Shown here: piece after piece, positions 54,672 to 63,461 of the stretch
Position numbering within the stretch: the stretch's first letter is position 1
Layout of the letters: every line of letters starts with the position of its first letter
NCBI RefSeq assembly: GCF_023276355.1
Contig: NZ_JALLPL010000002.1
Coordinates: 1-64,000, forward strand
Direction: 5' to 3'
Length of the DNA stretch: 64,000 bases
From: Haloplanus sp. XH21
Lineage (GTDB): Archaea > Halobacteriota > Halobacteria > Halobacteriales > Haloferacaceae
The notes under the pieces: generated by a model
Database searches by the model: none
What the model was told of the DNA's origin: nothing
The model's input: only the letters and a program-made list of their open reading frames with translations
Translations under genes and position numbers: made by a program

Positions 54672-54691
54672 ATACCCCTCTATCGATGTGT
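54672..54691 (+). repeat. Isolated ORB-like element
   Basis: ATACCCCTCTATCGATGTGT differs at one base from the elements at 49961 and 52087 but stands 2.5 kb from the nearest of them. It may be a satellite site or part of a former duplicate origin. Confidence 0.65.
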
Positions 54692-54804
54692 GATCTATAC
54701 TCGGTGCAGTGAACCCGGGACACTGTTTGGGTGTACCCGTACGCCTCCGTTCTGGACAAGGGAGCGGATACAGGGCCGGTGGTGAGTTGCGTGGGATCAC
54801 CGTG

Positions 54805-54845
54805 TTAACCAACAAAAATTCGCTAACCTCTGATTTGTTGGTTAA
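54805..54845. repeat. N23 inverted repeat, copy C
   Basis: TTAACCAAC at 54805-54813 and GTTGGTTAA at 54837-54845, 23-nt spacer, arms extendable to 10 bp. It is 113 bp from the isolated ORB-like element, echoing the copy B arrangement. Confidence 0.7.
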
Positions 54846-54954
54846 GCCGTTATATCGACTGATTCTTGCTTTCACTGGCTTCCTCAGCGTAGCTGGCAGG
54901 TACAGAATGCAGTAGTAACTCAGCAAATGCGATTCAAATCTCCTTCCTCTACTT

Positions 54955-55350
54955 CTAATCGTCCGTTGTAGCCTCTGACTCCGGCTGATTCTTCTGTGAT
55001 TTCCGGATCGCTGTCTGTTTCTCAGTGACCAACTGGGAGAGTGTGACTCCAAATCGTTTCCCGGCTATCGGGGGGACTGCATTCCCGATCTGTCGGAACC
55101 AGCTTGTGAACGGTCCGAGGAACACATACCCGACCGGGAACGATTGCAGGCGGGTCGCCTCCCGAGGCGTGATTCCTCGATTTCATTTCACCTCTGCGCG
55201 CTCGGGATCCGGATCTGGATATGCATGTTCGTGGAAATCCGGCAATACGTAGGCCTTCGCGTCCTACGCCAGATGTGCAACGATTGTTGGCGATGGTCCG
55301 GTCCACTCTAGCATCCGGTACTTATTGTTGCCCTTGTTCTCCGTCAAGGG
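54955..55350 (-). pseudogene. Decayed C-terminal end of a DNA (cytosine-5) methyltransferase
   Basis: Translated on the minus strand: YRMLEWTGPSPTIVAHLA, stop (TAG), DAKAYVLPDFHEHAYPDPDP, ERAEVK, stop (TGA), NRGITPREATRLQSFPVGYV, then SWFRQIGNAVPPIAG and a tail ending at TAG 54955-54957. The ITPREA..LQSFP and QIGNAVPP blocks are methyltransferase motifs IX-X. Two in-frame stops and the missing N-terminal three quarters show it is dead. It is distinct from drmMII and may be the relic of a lost restriction-modification system. Confidence 0.8.
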
Positions 55351-55913
55351 GATGGTCGGTGCTTACGTCGGAATCACTGGATCAGTTACAGGGCTTAGTT
55401 CGGTGCATCTTGGTTGTATATCTGCTTATCAAAATCACTAATTTTATTAATATAATCCTATTACCTCAAATTATTTAATTTATTTGTTCTCCCGCTGGTC
55501 CTGAGAAAGTATAAATTTTAAATATAAATACCAGAAATTATCATAATAATCAAACAAATCGCGATAAAAGAGTCAATAAATTACAGAAAATACAAATTTT
55601 GGAAATAGATATCTGTTCGAGAACACATACGATTCTAAATATATAAGATTCGAATTATTCAAATAAAATTGTTAGGACTTATGAATCTGGTTGAACTAGT
55701 ATGCTATTATTCGGCGGCCGCGTGAAGACAAAAGGTCCCGATACGTCCTCCAATTCTTACTGTCACTGGTCGATAAATCGGTGCGTTTCATCAGGAATAA
55801 TCATGTAGAATACTTATTCACTACGGCCGGTATTCCAGCCGCTTAGCTGAACCGTGAGGAAGTATGGCTGAACAGCACCGCCATTATATATGTTGGCCCC
55901 GCTACTCAGAAAT
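55351..55913. other. AT-rich intergenic stretch ending in the rdfA promoter
   Basis: About 55430-55680 is strongly A+T-rich (AATTTATTAATATAATCC-like runs) with no gene. Near its end CCATTATATATG places a TATA box at about 55882-55889, 25-30 bp before the rdfA ATG at 55914. Confidence 0.6.
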
Positions 55914-56543
55914 ATGGCAGAGGATACCGGTGGACGATCAAGGAGATCGAGCAAGGTAGCCAGGATGATCGCTGAATATGATGTCGACGAATCTCTTGGT
56001 GACGAACTTGAACGGCTCTGGACGGCCGAAGGCCAACAGCGCAAAAGTCTCCGAGATCTCGCGGATTTCTTTAATAAGCAACTGCTCGAAAGTGCAATGA
56101 CTGCTGCAGGCATCTCTACTGTAAACGGGGAAGTCTCCAATCTTTATCGGCTCCTCACCGCTGACGACGTGAGTAGTGGGATGCGGACTGAGGCTCGAAC
56201 CCGCCTCGAACGTGAGGGCGTCGATATTGAGCAACTCGAACGTGATTTCGTCTCGTACCAGGCAATTCGCTCGTACCTCACTGAATACCGGGATGCTTCA
56301 TACGAACAGCCTTCCGACAGCGAGCAAGTAGAGAGCGTTCTTGATTCTATCCGACGCCTTCAGTCCCGACTTCGGTCGCTCACCGAGGGAAGCCTAGATC
56401 GACTCCGCTCGACAGGGCGGATTACGCTCGGTGAGTTCCGCTTGTTCATCGATATTGATGTTCTCTGTGAGGACTGTGGCGCACAATACGGCGTCATCGA
56501 TCTGCTCGAACGTGGCGGCTGTGATTGCGAGGGAGAGACGTAG
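55914..56543 (+). CDS. rdfA: RdfA-like rod-determining factor
   Basis: 209 residues from ATG 55914; the upstream ATG at 55890 lies within the TATA box, so is rejected. RRSSKVARMIAEYDVDESLG, DLADFFNKQLLESAMTAAGI, VSNLYRLLTADDVSSGMRTE fit RdfA proteins, and the C-terminus has a zinc pair CEDCGAQYG...CDCEGE. In Haloferax volcanii RdfA is required for rod-shaped cells and is encoded beside an SMC-like protein, as here. It converges with the SMC-related gene, stops 18 bp apart. Confidence 0.8.
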   Translation: MAEDTGGRSRRSSKVARMIAEYDVDESLGDELERLWTAEGQQRKSLRDLADFFNKQLLESAMTAAGISTVNGEVSNLYRLLTADDVSSGMRTEARTRLEREGVDIEQLERDFVSYQAIRSYLTEYRDASYEQPSDSEQVESVLDSIRRLQSRLRSLTEGSLDRLRSTGRITLGEFRLFIDIDVLCEDCGAQYGVIDLLERGGCDCEGET

Positions 56544-56561
56544 CAACCGCCTGGTTGCGAC

Positions 56562-58499
56562 CTATACTTCTGTAATGCGGGTGTAGTCGTCGTCGAGAGC
56601 CTGTGCGTCTTCGGGGAGGAGAGCGACAACGAGGAATTCCGGATAATCCGCTAGATAATCGATTAGCGACGCGATTCGCATCGAGTCGATTGCCTCCAAG
56701 GAGTCCAAAATCATGAACGGAACCTGTTCGTAGACTTCGTGGACGAGATAGCCCGCAAGGGCAAACACCAGCCCGGTGACTTCCCGTTCGCTTTCACTGA
56801 GGTGGTCGACTGTGTCCTCATACGCCGCTCCGGAGTCCGTACTCCGGACGACGTGTAGTTCAAACTCAGTTTTTTCCACCTTTTTTCTCCCCTCTCGCAC
56901 TTCGCGCTCGACTCGCTCGATCCAGATGCGCTCGAGGTTCTCATATCCGAGGGTATCGAGGACTGCATCCATATGGTCGTTGAACTGCTCGACAGCACTT
57001 TTCTCTATCTGGTCGATTCGCGTTCGGAGGTCCTTCAGTTCGGTATTGATCTCCTCACGCTGTGAGTTCAACTGTGTCTCCTCAGTAAGGCGCTCTTCGA
57101 TGGAATTGGTTTGCTCCGTTACATCCTCTAACTCGGATTCGAGCTGTTCGAGCTCAAATTCGAGTTGATTGGCTTCCTTGTGAAGGTCCAGAATCTCACT
57201 GAAGTCCTCGGTCTCCAGCGTCTCAATTTCCGATTCAAGATTCTCGATTTCACCGTTGAGCTGTTCACGCTCATCTCGCAGGCTATCCAGACGTTCTTCA
57301 CGTTCTGCCACTTCGTTCTCGATGTCAGTGAGCTTTCGCTCGACAGACTCTCTTCGCTGCTGTTGTTGACGATATTCCTGCTGTTTGTCTTTCAACTGGG
57401 ACAGCTCCGAATCGAGGTCCCGGATAGTCTCCAGTTTCTCTTGCCGGATGTCCCGGAGTTGTTCGAGTGTCCGCGTGATACTCTCCTCGTCGACTTCAGA
57501 ACCACAGGTCCAACAGACGACAGTGTCGTCGACAAGCGCATCAGTTACTGCGCCATCTTGGGCATTCAGAGCGGAGGTGACGGCTTCTTCGCTCCCTTCC
57601 AACTGTTCCTCGTTGAACTGAATCACATCCTGGAGATTGCTCACTTCGCTTTCGATGTTGTCCTTCCGGTCCCGAAGCTGGGAAATTTCGTGTTTGAGTT
57701 CGTCATGATCTCCCATCGGTGCTTCGGGTAGTTCGTTGAGTTCCGACTCGAGGTCTCTCCGTTCGGCTGTCAGTGATTCGATGCTCTCCTGCTGGACTTC
57801 GATATCGGAGCGGACCCGTTCTAATTCGGCGCGTTTCTCGCGAAGTTCGTCAAGGCGAGACTCGAGTTCTTGTTTCTCCGCCCGTGTTTCGTCGACGTCA
57901 GCATCCAGCGTTTCAATATCTGCTTCTTTTGCCTCCAGTTCCGCCTTTTTTGCCTCGATGTCGCTCTTGAGCTGACTTCGCTCGTCTTCCAGTTTCGGGA
58001 GCTCACCTTTCAGCTCGTCCAGTTCGCTGAGTTCGTCGTCGATCTGTGATCGTTCCCGTTCGAGCTGCTGAATCTCGGCTTGTATCGAGTCGGTATCGAC
58101 GGGACGCATGATGAGTTCGCGAAGATCGGCACCTCTAGCGACAGAGCGGCGGGCTTCGTTGGATTCCAAGAGAAATGCGAAGAGGTCGGCAAGCTCTGAT
58201 TCATCGAGATAAGGATTGCCTCCTGTCATGACGGAGCCATCTGACCGGGTGAACGTTCGCACGTAGGTTTCCTCACCGACGCTGAGCTCAACTCGGCCTT
58301 CATCGGCGTCTGCTTTCAGGGACGCATCATCGCTCCCCATAACTGCCATGATGGAGCGGAGCAGCGATGTTCGATTCGTTGCATTTCGTCCCGCCAATAC
58401 CGTGATGCCGGGGGCGAAGGCGACTGACGTTTCGTTGATCCCACCTATATTTTCTACCGCGAGTTTGGCGGTTTGGTCGAGTATATTTGCCTCGTTCAT
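56562..58499 (-). CDS. Archaea-specific SMC-related protein (Sph family)
   Basis: 645 residues. ATP-binding head: LAGRNATNRTSLLRSIMAVM (about 35-54), where the Walker A lysine position is occupied by Arg, a feature I associate with this family. Long coiled coils (about 140-290 and 355-515) surround a central CWTCGSEVDEES (about 328), a Rad50-like zinc hook. The C-terminal head half has LSESEREVTGLVFALAGYLV (signature-like) and PFMILDSLEAIDS (Walker B). Sph proteins of haloarchaea affect chromosome organisation and cell shape; pairing with RdfA is conserved. Confidence 0.85.
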   Translation of the reverse strand: MNEANILDQTAKLAVENIGGINETSVAFAPGITVLAGRNATNRTSLLRSIMAVMGSDDASLKADADEGRVELSVGEETYVRTFTRSDGSVMTGGNPYLDESELADLFAFLLESNEARRSVARGADLRELIMRPVDTDSIQAEIQQLERERSQIDDELSELDELKGELPKLEDERSQLKSDIEAKKAELEAKEADIETLDADVDETRAEKQELESRLDELREKRAELERVRSDIEVQQESIESLTAERRDLESELNELPEAPMGDHDELKHEISQLRDRKDNIESEVSNLQDVIQFNEEQLEGSEEAVTSALNAQDGAVTDALVDDTVVCWTCGSEVDEESITRTLEQLRDIRQEKLETIRDLDSELSQLKDKQQEYRQQQQRRESVERKLTDIENEVAEREERLDSLRDEREQLNGEIENLESEIETLETEDFSEILDLHKEANQLEFELEQLESELEDVTEQTNSIEERLTEETQLNSQREEINTELKDLRTRIDQIEKSAVEQFNDHMDAVLDTLGYENLERIWIERVEREVREGRKKVEKTEFELHVVRSTDSGAAYEDTVDHLSESEREVTGLVFALAGYLVHEVYEQVPFMILDSLEAIDSMRIASLIDYLADYPEFLVVALLPEDAQALDDDYTRITEV

Positions 58500-58843
58500 A
58501 TTTTCGCATAGTTTTGGTATGGTAAAAAAGTTGCCGTGAAGTGCCCCTTATCGCACCCCGTGGAACCACATATTCCGCACCTGTTATAACAAACATAATG
58601 GTGTTACGCTGTTGTTAGGCCGGAGCAGGGGCTATAGCCATGTCCACGAAGTGGGGCAATATCCTCTGTAATCATTTCTGACGGTGCAGGCCTCGGATTT
58701 AGTGATAAGCTGATACTGACGCCGTAGAACATGGCCTATCACAAACAGAAAAGCCGCTTCTTCGGAAAAGAGAGATGGAGACAACGAGTGAACGGTAGTG
58801 ATAGTCAAACGATTAAGTGAGCGCCCCTGCAAGGATATGATAA
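58500..58843. other. Intergenic stretch, no gene seen
   Basis: 344 bp upstream of the SMC-related gene. It should hold that gene's promoter (start at 58499) but I see no outstanding motif or coding sequence. Confidence 0.5.
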
Positions 58844-59179
58844 CTATCCCGACGGACGTCGCCAGTTGCCGCTGCCGACCGAGGCCTGATTCGTCCCGTC
58901 GTAAGTCGCGCACTTGATCTCGACGCTGGCCCAAACACTACCTTGCCGGGATTCCCTGGCTCAATCGAGCCTGATAGTCGGTGTGCGTACGTTGCGATAC
59001 CTGGATGCGACCGGACGGCTGTCCTGTCGCCGACATCCGGCGACCTGCCTGTTCGGCTCTCCGTCGACGTTCGTCAAGTACCCCCTCATCACACGGCGTC
59101 TCTCTTGGTTGCGTTGCTCTCAAACGACGCTATCGGACTTCCGGACAAGTACGAAGTAGCACCTGCATCTCACCGCTGA
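58844..59179 (+). pseudogene. 5'-truncated gene remnant of unknown family
   Basis: An open frame directly after in-frame TGA-TAA reads PVAAADRGLIRPVVSRALDL, then DSRCAYVAIPGCDRTAVLSP and VRLSVDVRQVPPHHTASLLV, to TGA at 59177-59179. Composition is clearly coding, but there is no start; only a TTG at 58943 is available. Likely the C-terminal third of a lost gene. I do not recognise the family. Confidence 0.4.
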
Positions 59180-59397
59180 ACCTCTGCTGGGTCCGAATGC
59201 TGGTCAGGAAGGGAATAACATCCCTAATATTGTTATTCTAACTTCGGTCTCGAAATTGGCTGCGGTCGACATTTGCACCGTTTGTACGATGGCGACCATC
59301 AATCTCGTGGGTCGACCAATTGGAACAGCCCACTGACCGTACTCCATGGAAATCGACGAGCACTCGATAGTCGAATTCGCGGTCTTTCAGTGCCATT

Positions 59398-60477
59398 CTA
59401 CAGTATTTCGTTCAGTACTTGGGAGTATCTCTCGGTTCTGACCTGTTCGTTTTGGAGCGCATTGCGCAAACGCTCGGCAGCCGTCTCGAAGTTCGAGTCT
59501 GAATCGTCGTACAGTTCTTCGAAGAAATCCACATTCGCCGTCTCACACTGCGTTATCCATGTATCCCGAATGGCCGTGGCACCGTACAGCGTCCCGACCA
59601 TCGTTCCAACGACACTCCCGATGGTGTCGCAGTCACGGCCGAAACTTGCCGCCTCGGTTATTGCCGTGTTTGGGTCGTCCCCACAGAGTTCGAGAATGCC
59701 GACGGCTGCAGGGAGGGACTCAATACTGTCCGCGCTGAAGACCCGGCCGTCCGAATACTTCGACGTATCCCAGTCGACGGCCGGCCACGTCCAATCGAGA
59801 AGTTCGTCATAGAACCGCTCGACGAATGTATCGATGTTGTCGCTATCGGCGGCCAACGTTAGGGAGAGCTCCAGCGCACGGAAAAGCACCTCCGGTGCGT
59901 AGTCCAACATCGTCTCGAGTACGTCATTAACGGTGGCGTTCGGGGAACACGCTTCGGCGATGCCTGCCGCGACGACAGCCGCTGCATCACGATTGATTCC
60001 GTCTTGATTTATCGAAGCGATATTGAATCCGTCTTGGTATGCCTGTCGAGTGTTGGCTGCATTGATAATCCCGATCGGTGCGATAGACGTCGTTGCGATA
60101 CCTGCTGGGATCGTCCCACGTCCGGTCTCCCAAGGGTTCATTCCCGCGGCCAGTTTCTTGATCATGATTTCCTCCGATGTCCACACTCTGGTTGGATTGA
60201 GGTGAGCGAGCAACGTCTCAGCGAGTTCATCGGGAGTGATCCGCCCCTCGTGTTCCGTAATCGAGAGGGTGAGGTACTGGCGCATGACTGAGTCACCCGT
60301 GATAGTACCTGGGGCCCCATCTGCGTGGGGATGCTCGTAGGAGTGAAACTCCTCCACCTTTCCGAACTCGTCCCGGATCTGTTGGTACGGCCAATTTTCC
60401 ACTGGCGCACCCAACGCATCACCGATTGCGCCACCGATCAAACAGCCGTAAAGCATGTCCTTGCTGTCTCTGGGCAT
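59398..60477 (-). CDS. ADP-ribosylglycohydrolase-like protein
   Basis: 359 residues. GCLIGGAIGDALGAPVENWP (about 11-30) is the family's first motif. The usual TDDT metal motif reads TGDSVMRQY (about 60-68), and the C-terminal GGDTDT motif reads GRDCDTIGSVVGTMVGTLYG (about 284-303). Family enzymes use two magnesium ions to hydrolyse N- or O-ribosyl bonds; the altered first metal motif suggests a different substrate, perhaps a nucleoside-like compound. It follows the IclR gene by 2 bp and is probably a catabolic enzyme under its control. Confidence 0.85.
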   Translation of the reverse strand: MPRDSKDMLYGCLIGGAIGDALGAPVENWPYQQIRDEFGKVEEFHSYEHPHADGAPGTITGDSVMRQYLTLSITEHEGRITPDELAETLLAHLNPTRVWTSEEIMIKKLAAGMNPWETGRGTIPAGIATTSIAPIGIINAANTRQAYQDGFNIASINQDGINRDAAAVVAAGIAEACSPNATVNDVLETMLDYAPEVLFRALELSLTLAADSDNIDTFVERFYDELLDWTWPAVDWDTSKYSDGRVFSADSIESLPAAVGILELCGDDPNTAITEAASFGRDCDTIGSVVGTMVGTLYGATAIRDTWITQCETANVDFFEELYDDSDSNFETAAERLRNALQNEQVRTERYSQVLNEIL

Positions 60478-60479
60478 CG

Positions 60480-61286
60480 TTAAGTCACCTCAATTTTGTT
60501 TCCAATGATCTGCGCGAATCGATTGACGATGTTCGAGGGTTCCTCTTTGAATCGTTGAGCCTTGAGATGAGTCGGTTTCGACAGGCTCTCCTCGTCGGTG
60601 TTGCTGACGATACCGATGGTACCGAACGTCTCGTTGCCCTGGCTCTTCTCGGGAATGATCGGTGCAGCGAGAGTCTGGACGTTTTCCTGGCGTTCTTTAT
60701 CGCTGTACGCCAAGCCTTGCTGTCGGACTTCCTCTAGTTCCGCGATCAGTTCGTTAGTATCCGTCACTGTGTACTCGGTCAGCTGTGGAAGTCCATAATG
60801 TTCTATTATATTGAATACATCCTCCTCCGGGAGATGGGCTAGGATGGCTTTGCCGAAGGCAGTCACGTGGAGGTGGGACTCCACACCGATATACCAATTG
60901 CTATCGCTTTCGAGTAACGGGGATTTGTACACGCAGACCGCTTTGCCCATCTCCTCGATGACCAGTACGGCCGTTTGACCCGTTTCCTCGGCGAGATTAT
61001 CAACTTCGTCCTCAATCCCTTCGGGGAAGTCCCTCTGACTCAGTGCGGTCCCCCCGAATTCGAGACAGCGGAGACCGAATCGGTACTTCTGATTCTCTTC
61101 GACGACGAACCGATTAGCCATGGGCGTCTTGAGATAGTAGTGAAGGGTGCTTTTGGAAACGTCGAGCTCATCCGTCAATTCGCTCAGACTCACCGGCTGC
61201 TTCGCCCCGATCACTTCGAGTATCTCAAAAACCCTCTCTGCGGATTTGATTCGTTTTCCTTCGCCCTCCGGAATTGACCTGTCCAT
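60480..61286 (-). CDS. IclR-family transcription regulator
   Basis: 268 residues. Winged helix: RIKSAERVFEILEVIGAKQP, VSLSELTDELDVSKSTLHYY (about 11-55). Effector-binding IclR domain: ETGQTAVLVIEEMGKAVCVY, HVTAFGKAILAHLPEEDV, and GLAYSDKERQENVQTLAAPI with the usual C-terminal layout. It binds a small molecule to control the adjacent catabolic genes. Two matching boxes lie in the gap upstream and a third lies inside this gene, suggesting autoregulation. Confidence 0.92.
   Translation of the reverse strand: MDRSIPEGEGKRIKSAERVFEILEVIGAKQPVSLSELTDELDVSKSTLHYYLKTPMANRFVVEENQKYRFGLRCLEFGGTALSQRDFPEGIEDEVDNLAEETGQTAVLVIEEMGKAVCVYKSPLLESDSNWYIGVESHLHVTAFGKAILAHLPEEDVFNIIEHYGLPQLTEYTVTDTNELIAELEEVRQQGLAYSDKERQENVQTLAAPIIPEKSQGNETFGTIGIVSNTDEESLSKPTHLKAQRFKEEPSNIVNRFAQIIGNKIEVT
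60801..60815 (-). promoter_or_regulatory. IclR-type box inside the iclR coding sequence
   Basis: On the minus strand TTCAATATAATAGAA, an exact match to TTCAAT-N3-ATAGAA shared by the two upstream boxes. It lies about 470 bp into the gene and could be a looping or roadblock site. Confidence 0.5.
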
Positions 61287-61328
61287 GCGTTCTGTTCTGT
61301 ACCCTAGACATAAAAAAAGGTAGTGTCA

Positions 61329-61435
61329 TTCAATCTTATAGAATACTTATCACTACCGGGCGTGCAGAAATACAGCTGTGGGACCGTTTCGCCCCTTCTC
61401 TGGTTGTAGTGCGATTCTTGTTCAATAATATAGAA
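61329..61435. promoter_or_regulatory. Paired IclR-type boxes between iclR and the reductase gene
   Basis: TTCAATCTTATAGAA (61329-61343) and TTCAATAATATAGAA (61421-61435) share TTCAAT-N3-ATAGAA, the semi-palindromic form typical of IclR operators. They lie 43 and 135 bp upstream of the iclR start and 235-340 bp upstream of the reductase start. The rest of 61287-61669 shows no gene. Confidence 0.65.
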
Positions 61436-61669
61436 CAATAGACCACCACGTGATGGTTGACGTGTGTCTTCATGTGGGCGTACGATAAACCGCGGTTTCA
61501 GTATTCAACGGGCACGTCTTGTGATGTCCCGAACGAATTGGACTGACCCAGATATCGGTCCCCTCATCACCAAGCGAAGAAGAGCGGAACAAAACGCAGG
61601 AAAAACGGCGTCCGCGAAACGAAAGCGTGCAAGCATAACTTTGATACCGTATTGGCTCCCCGTATCCGC

Positions 61670-62599
61670 ATGGTTTCCGTAGCCGTTTACGGCGCTGGCG
61701 GGATTGGGGGGTATTTTGGTGGCCGACTGGCACAGGGTGGGGCTGACGTGTCGCTCATCGCACGCGGCGAACACCTTGACGCTATGCAGCAACAGGGACT
61801 CCACGTTGAGAGCATTCACGGGGACTTCTCGGTCGCGCCCTTCGTGACGAACGATCCCGAAGCAATCGGCCCAGTCGATTATGTCCTTGTAACCGTCAAG
61901 TCCTACGATACGGGCGACGTTGCAGCTGCCCTTTCTCCGTTATTGCACGACGATACGGCCGTCATTTCTCTCCAGAACGGTGTGGAGAACGAGAAGGTCC
62001 TCGCAAACGAAATCGGCAAGGACCACGTTCTGGGTGGTGTGGCCTACATTTTCTCTACCCTCTCCGAACCCGGAGTTGTCACACACTCGAGTGGGCCGGC
62101 ACGGCTCATCTTCGGCGAACTGGATGGAACGCGAAGTGACCGAGCACAGCGATTCTTGGATCTTTGTGAACAGAGCGAAATCGAGGCGGAGCTATCCACG
62201 GAGATCCGGAAGAACCTGTGGACGAAGTTTGCGTTCATCTGTGCACAGGCGGGGATGACGGCGACGGCAAGGTGTCCTATAGGGCAAATCCGTAACACCC
62301 CTGAATCCTGGGCGATGTACGAACGGCTCCTGCGAGAGGTCATCACGGTTGCGAACGCTACAGGTGTCGAGCTCTCGGACGAGGTTGCCGACCGCTGGCT
62401 GTCGTTTGCGACCGAACTCGATCCAGATTCGTACTCCTCACTCCACCACGATCTCGTCCACGGAAACAGAACCGAACTGGAGGCCTTTCAGGGGACTGTC
62501 GTCGACTACGCGGATCAGCAGGACGTAGCAGTTCCCGCTACGGAGGCGGTGTATGCGGTACTCAAACCACAGCACGACCGAAACCTGAGCAAATCCTAA
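61670..62599 (+). CDS. Ketopantoate reductase (ApbA/PanE) family protein
   Basis: 309 residues from ATG 61670. N-terminal Rossmann motif VYGAGGIGGYFGGRLAQGGA (about 5-24), VTVKSYDTGDVAAAL (about 78-92) with the typical conserved lysine, ISLQNGVENE, and the C-terminal catalytic segment RKNLWTKFAFICAQAGMTA (about 182-200) ending with HGNRTELEAFQGTVVDYAD. It reduces a 2-oxoacid with NADPH. Context beside IclR, RidA and MFS genes favours a catabolic 2-oxoacid over pantothenate synthesis. Confidence 0.88.
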   Translation: MVSVAVYGAGGIGGYFGGRLAQGGADVSLIARGEHLDAMQQQGLHVESIHGDFSVAPFVTNDPEAIGPVDYVLVTVKSYDTGDVAAALSPLLHDDTAVISLQNGVENEKVLANEIGKDHVLGGVAYIFSTLSEPGVVTHSSGPARLIFGELDGTRSDRAQRFLDLCEQSEIEAELSTEIRKNLWTKFAFICAQAGMTATARCPIGQIRNTPESWAMYERLLREVITVANATGVELSDEVADRWLSFATELDPDSYSSLHHDLVHGNRTELEAFQGTVVDYADQQDVAVPATEAVYAVLKPQHDRNLSKS

Positions 62600-62799
62600 A
62601 GGGGCCTTCGTAAGTAATTGCACTCCTGATCGTACGCAGTCCAACCAGGTGTGCCATTAATTCCGAACGCTACTATAACGACCTCGGATGGCCTGTTTTC
62701 GAGGCGCACGGCTAATCATCAGAGATTTGTGGGATAGTGTATCCTTCTCCACACATAGGGGAAAATTGAATAGGGCCTGGGATGTTATGGCTTTCACCG

Positions 62800-63240
62800 A
62801 TGAAGAAAATGCTCCTCAATCCTAAGGAAGGACAGGTAGACTCGGACACTGGGCCCCAGTGGGCGGACCACGATACTGCCTATTCGCGCGGCGTCGTCGT
62901 GCAGGGCGACGGCTACAAACGCTTGTTCCTCACGGGCATCTGTTCGGAGAAGGACGGGGTAGAAGCACAGACACGGGACATACTACAACAGATCGAGGCG
63001 GAACTCGAGAATCTCGATGGCGGGATGGAGGATATCGTACGCGTACGCGTATTCGTGAGTAAGCCGAACATGGACGAACAGACTCTCGAAACAATTCACG
63101 ACATCCGGAACGAGTTCTTCGTTCAGGAACATCTGCCGGCCAGCACGCTCATCGAAATCGAAGACCTAGTGCGGGACCGGTATCTTGTCGAAATCGATGC
63201 TGATGCTGTTATCCCGGACGACGGCTGGGACATTGAGTAA
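62800..63240 (+). CDS. RidA (YjgF/UK114) family protein
   Basis: 146 residues from ATG 62800 (62782 possible). YSRGVVVQGDGYKRLFLTGI, TRDILQQIEAELENLDGGME, RVRVFVSKPNMDEQTLETI and LPASTLIEIEDLVRDRYLVE follow the trimeric RidA fold. The active-site arginine that canonical RidA has in P-A-R-T/S reads P-A-S-T here, so it may not deaminate enamine/imine intermediates in the usual way; Rid-family members lacking this Arg exist in catabolic operons. Third gene of the IclR-flanked cluster. Confidence 0.87.
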   Translation: MKKMLLNPKEGQVDSDTGPQWADHDTAYSRGVVVQGDGYKRLFLTGICSEKDGVEAQTRDILQQIEAELENLDGGMEDIVRVRVFVSKPNMDEQTLETIHDIRNEFFVQEHLPASTLIEIEDLVRDRYLVEIDADAVIPDDGWDIE

Positions 63241-63461
63241 TTGTAACACGTTCACCAGGGTATTGGGCCACGCTGGGCGATCATCGGTCCCAACCTTGTC
63301 CGTTCAAGGTGTTCGGAAGTGGATGATGCAACGGATTCACTGTCGGGTGACCACCGATAGGATGACCTTCACGGAGGACCACGCACGAACGTTGTCGGGC
63401 AGACGATGACGCGTACAGGACGGATGGCATCGCGCATATCTTACCTACCCGACCGACATCG

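Larger units (their letters stand above)
54376..54954. other. Gene-free stretch carrying one ORB-like element and one N23 repeat
   Basis: 579 bp without a credible gene. It contains the isolated ORB-like copy (54672) and N23 copy C (54805), the same pair of elements found together at the left edge of the origin, and it adjoins a decayed methyltransferase. Confidence 0.6.

Noticed and set aside
57165-57975. Ser-rich and Leu/Phe-rich plus-strand ORFs opposite the SMC-related gene
   Set aside because: Reverse complement of coiled-coil heptads, a common artefact.
58587-58617. TAACAA/TTGTTA inverted repeat near the SMC-related gene
   Set aside because: Only 6-bp arms; expected by chance in this AT-richer spacer.
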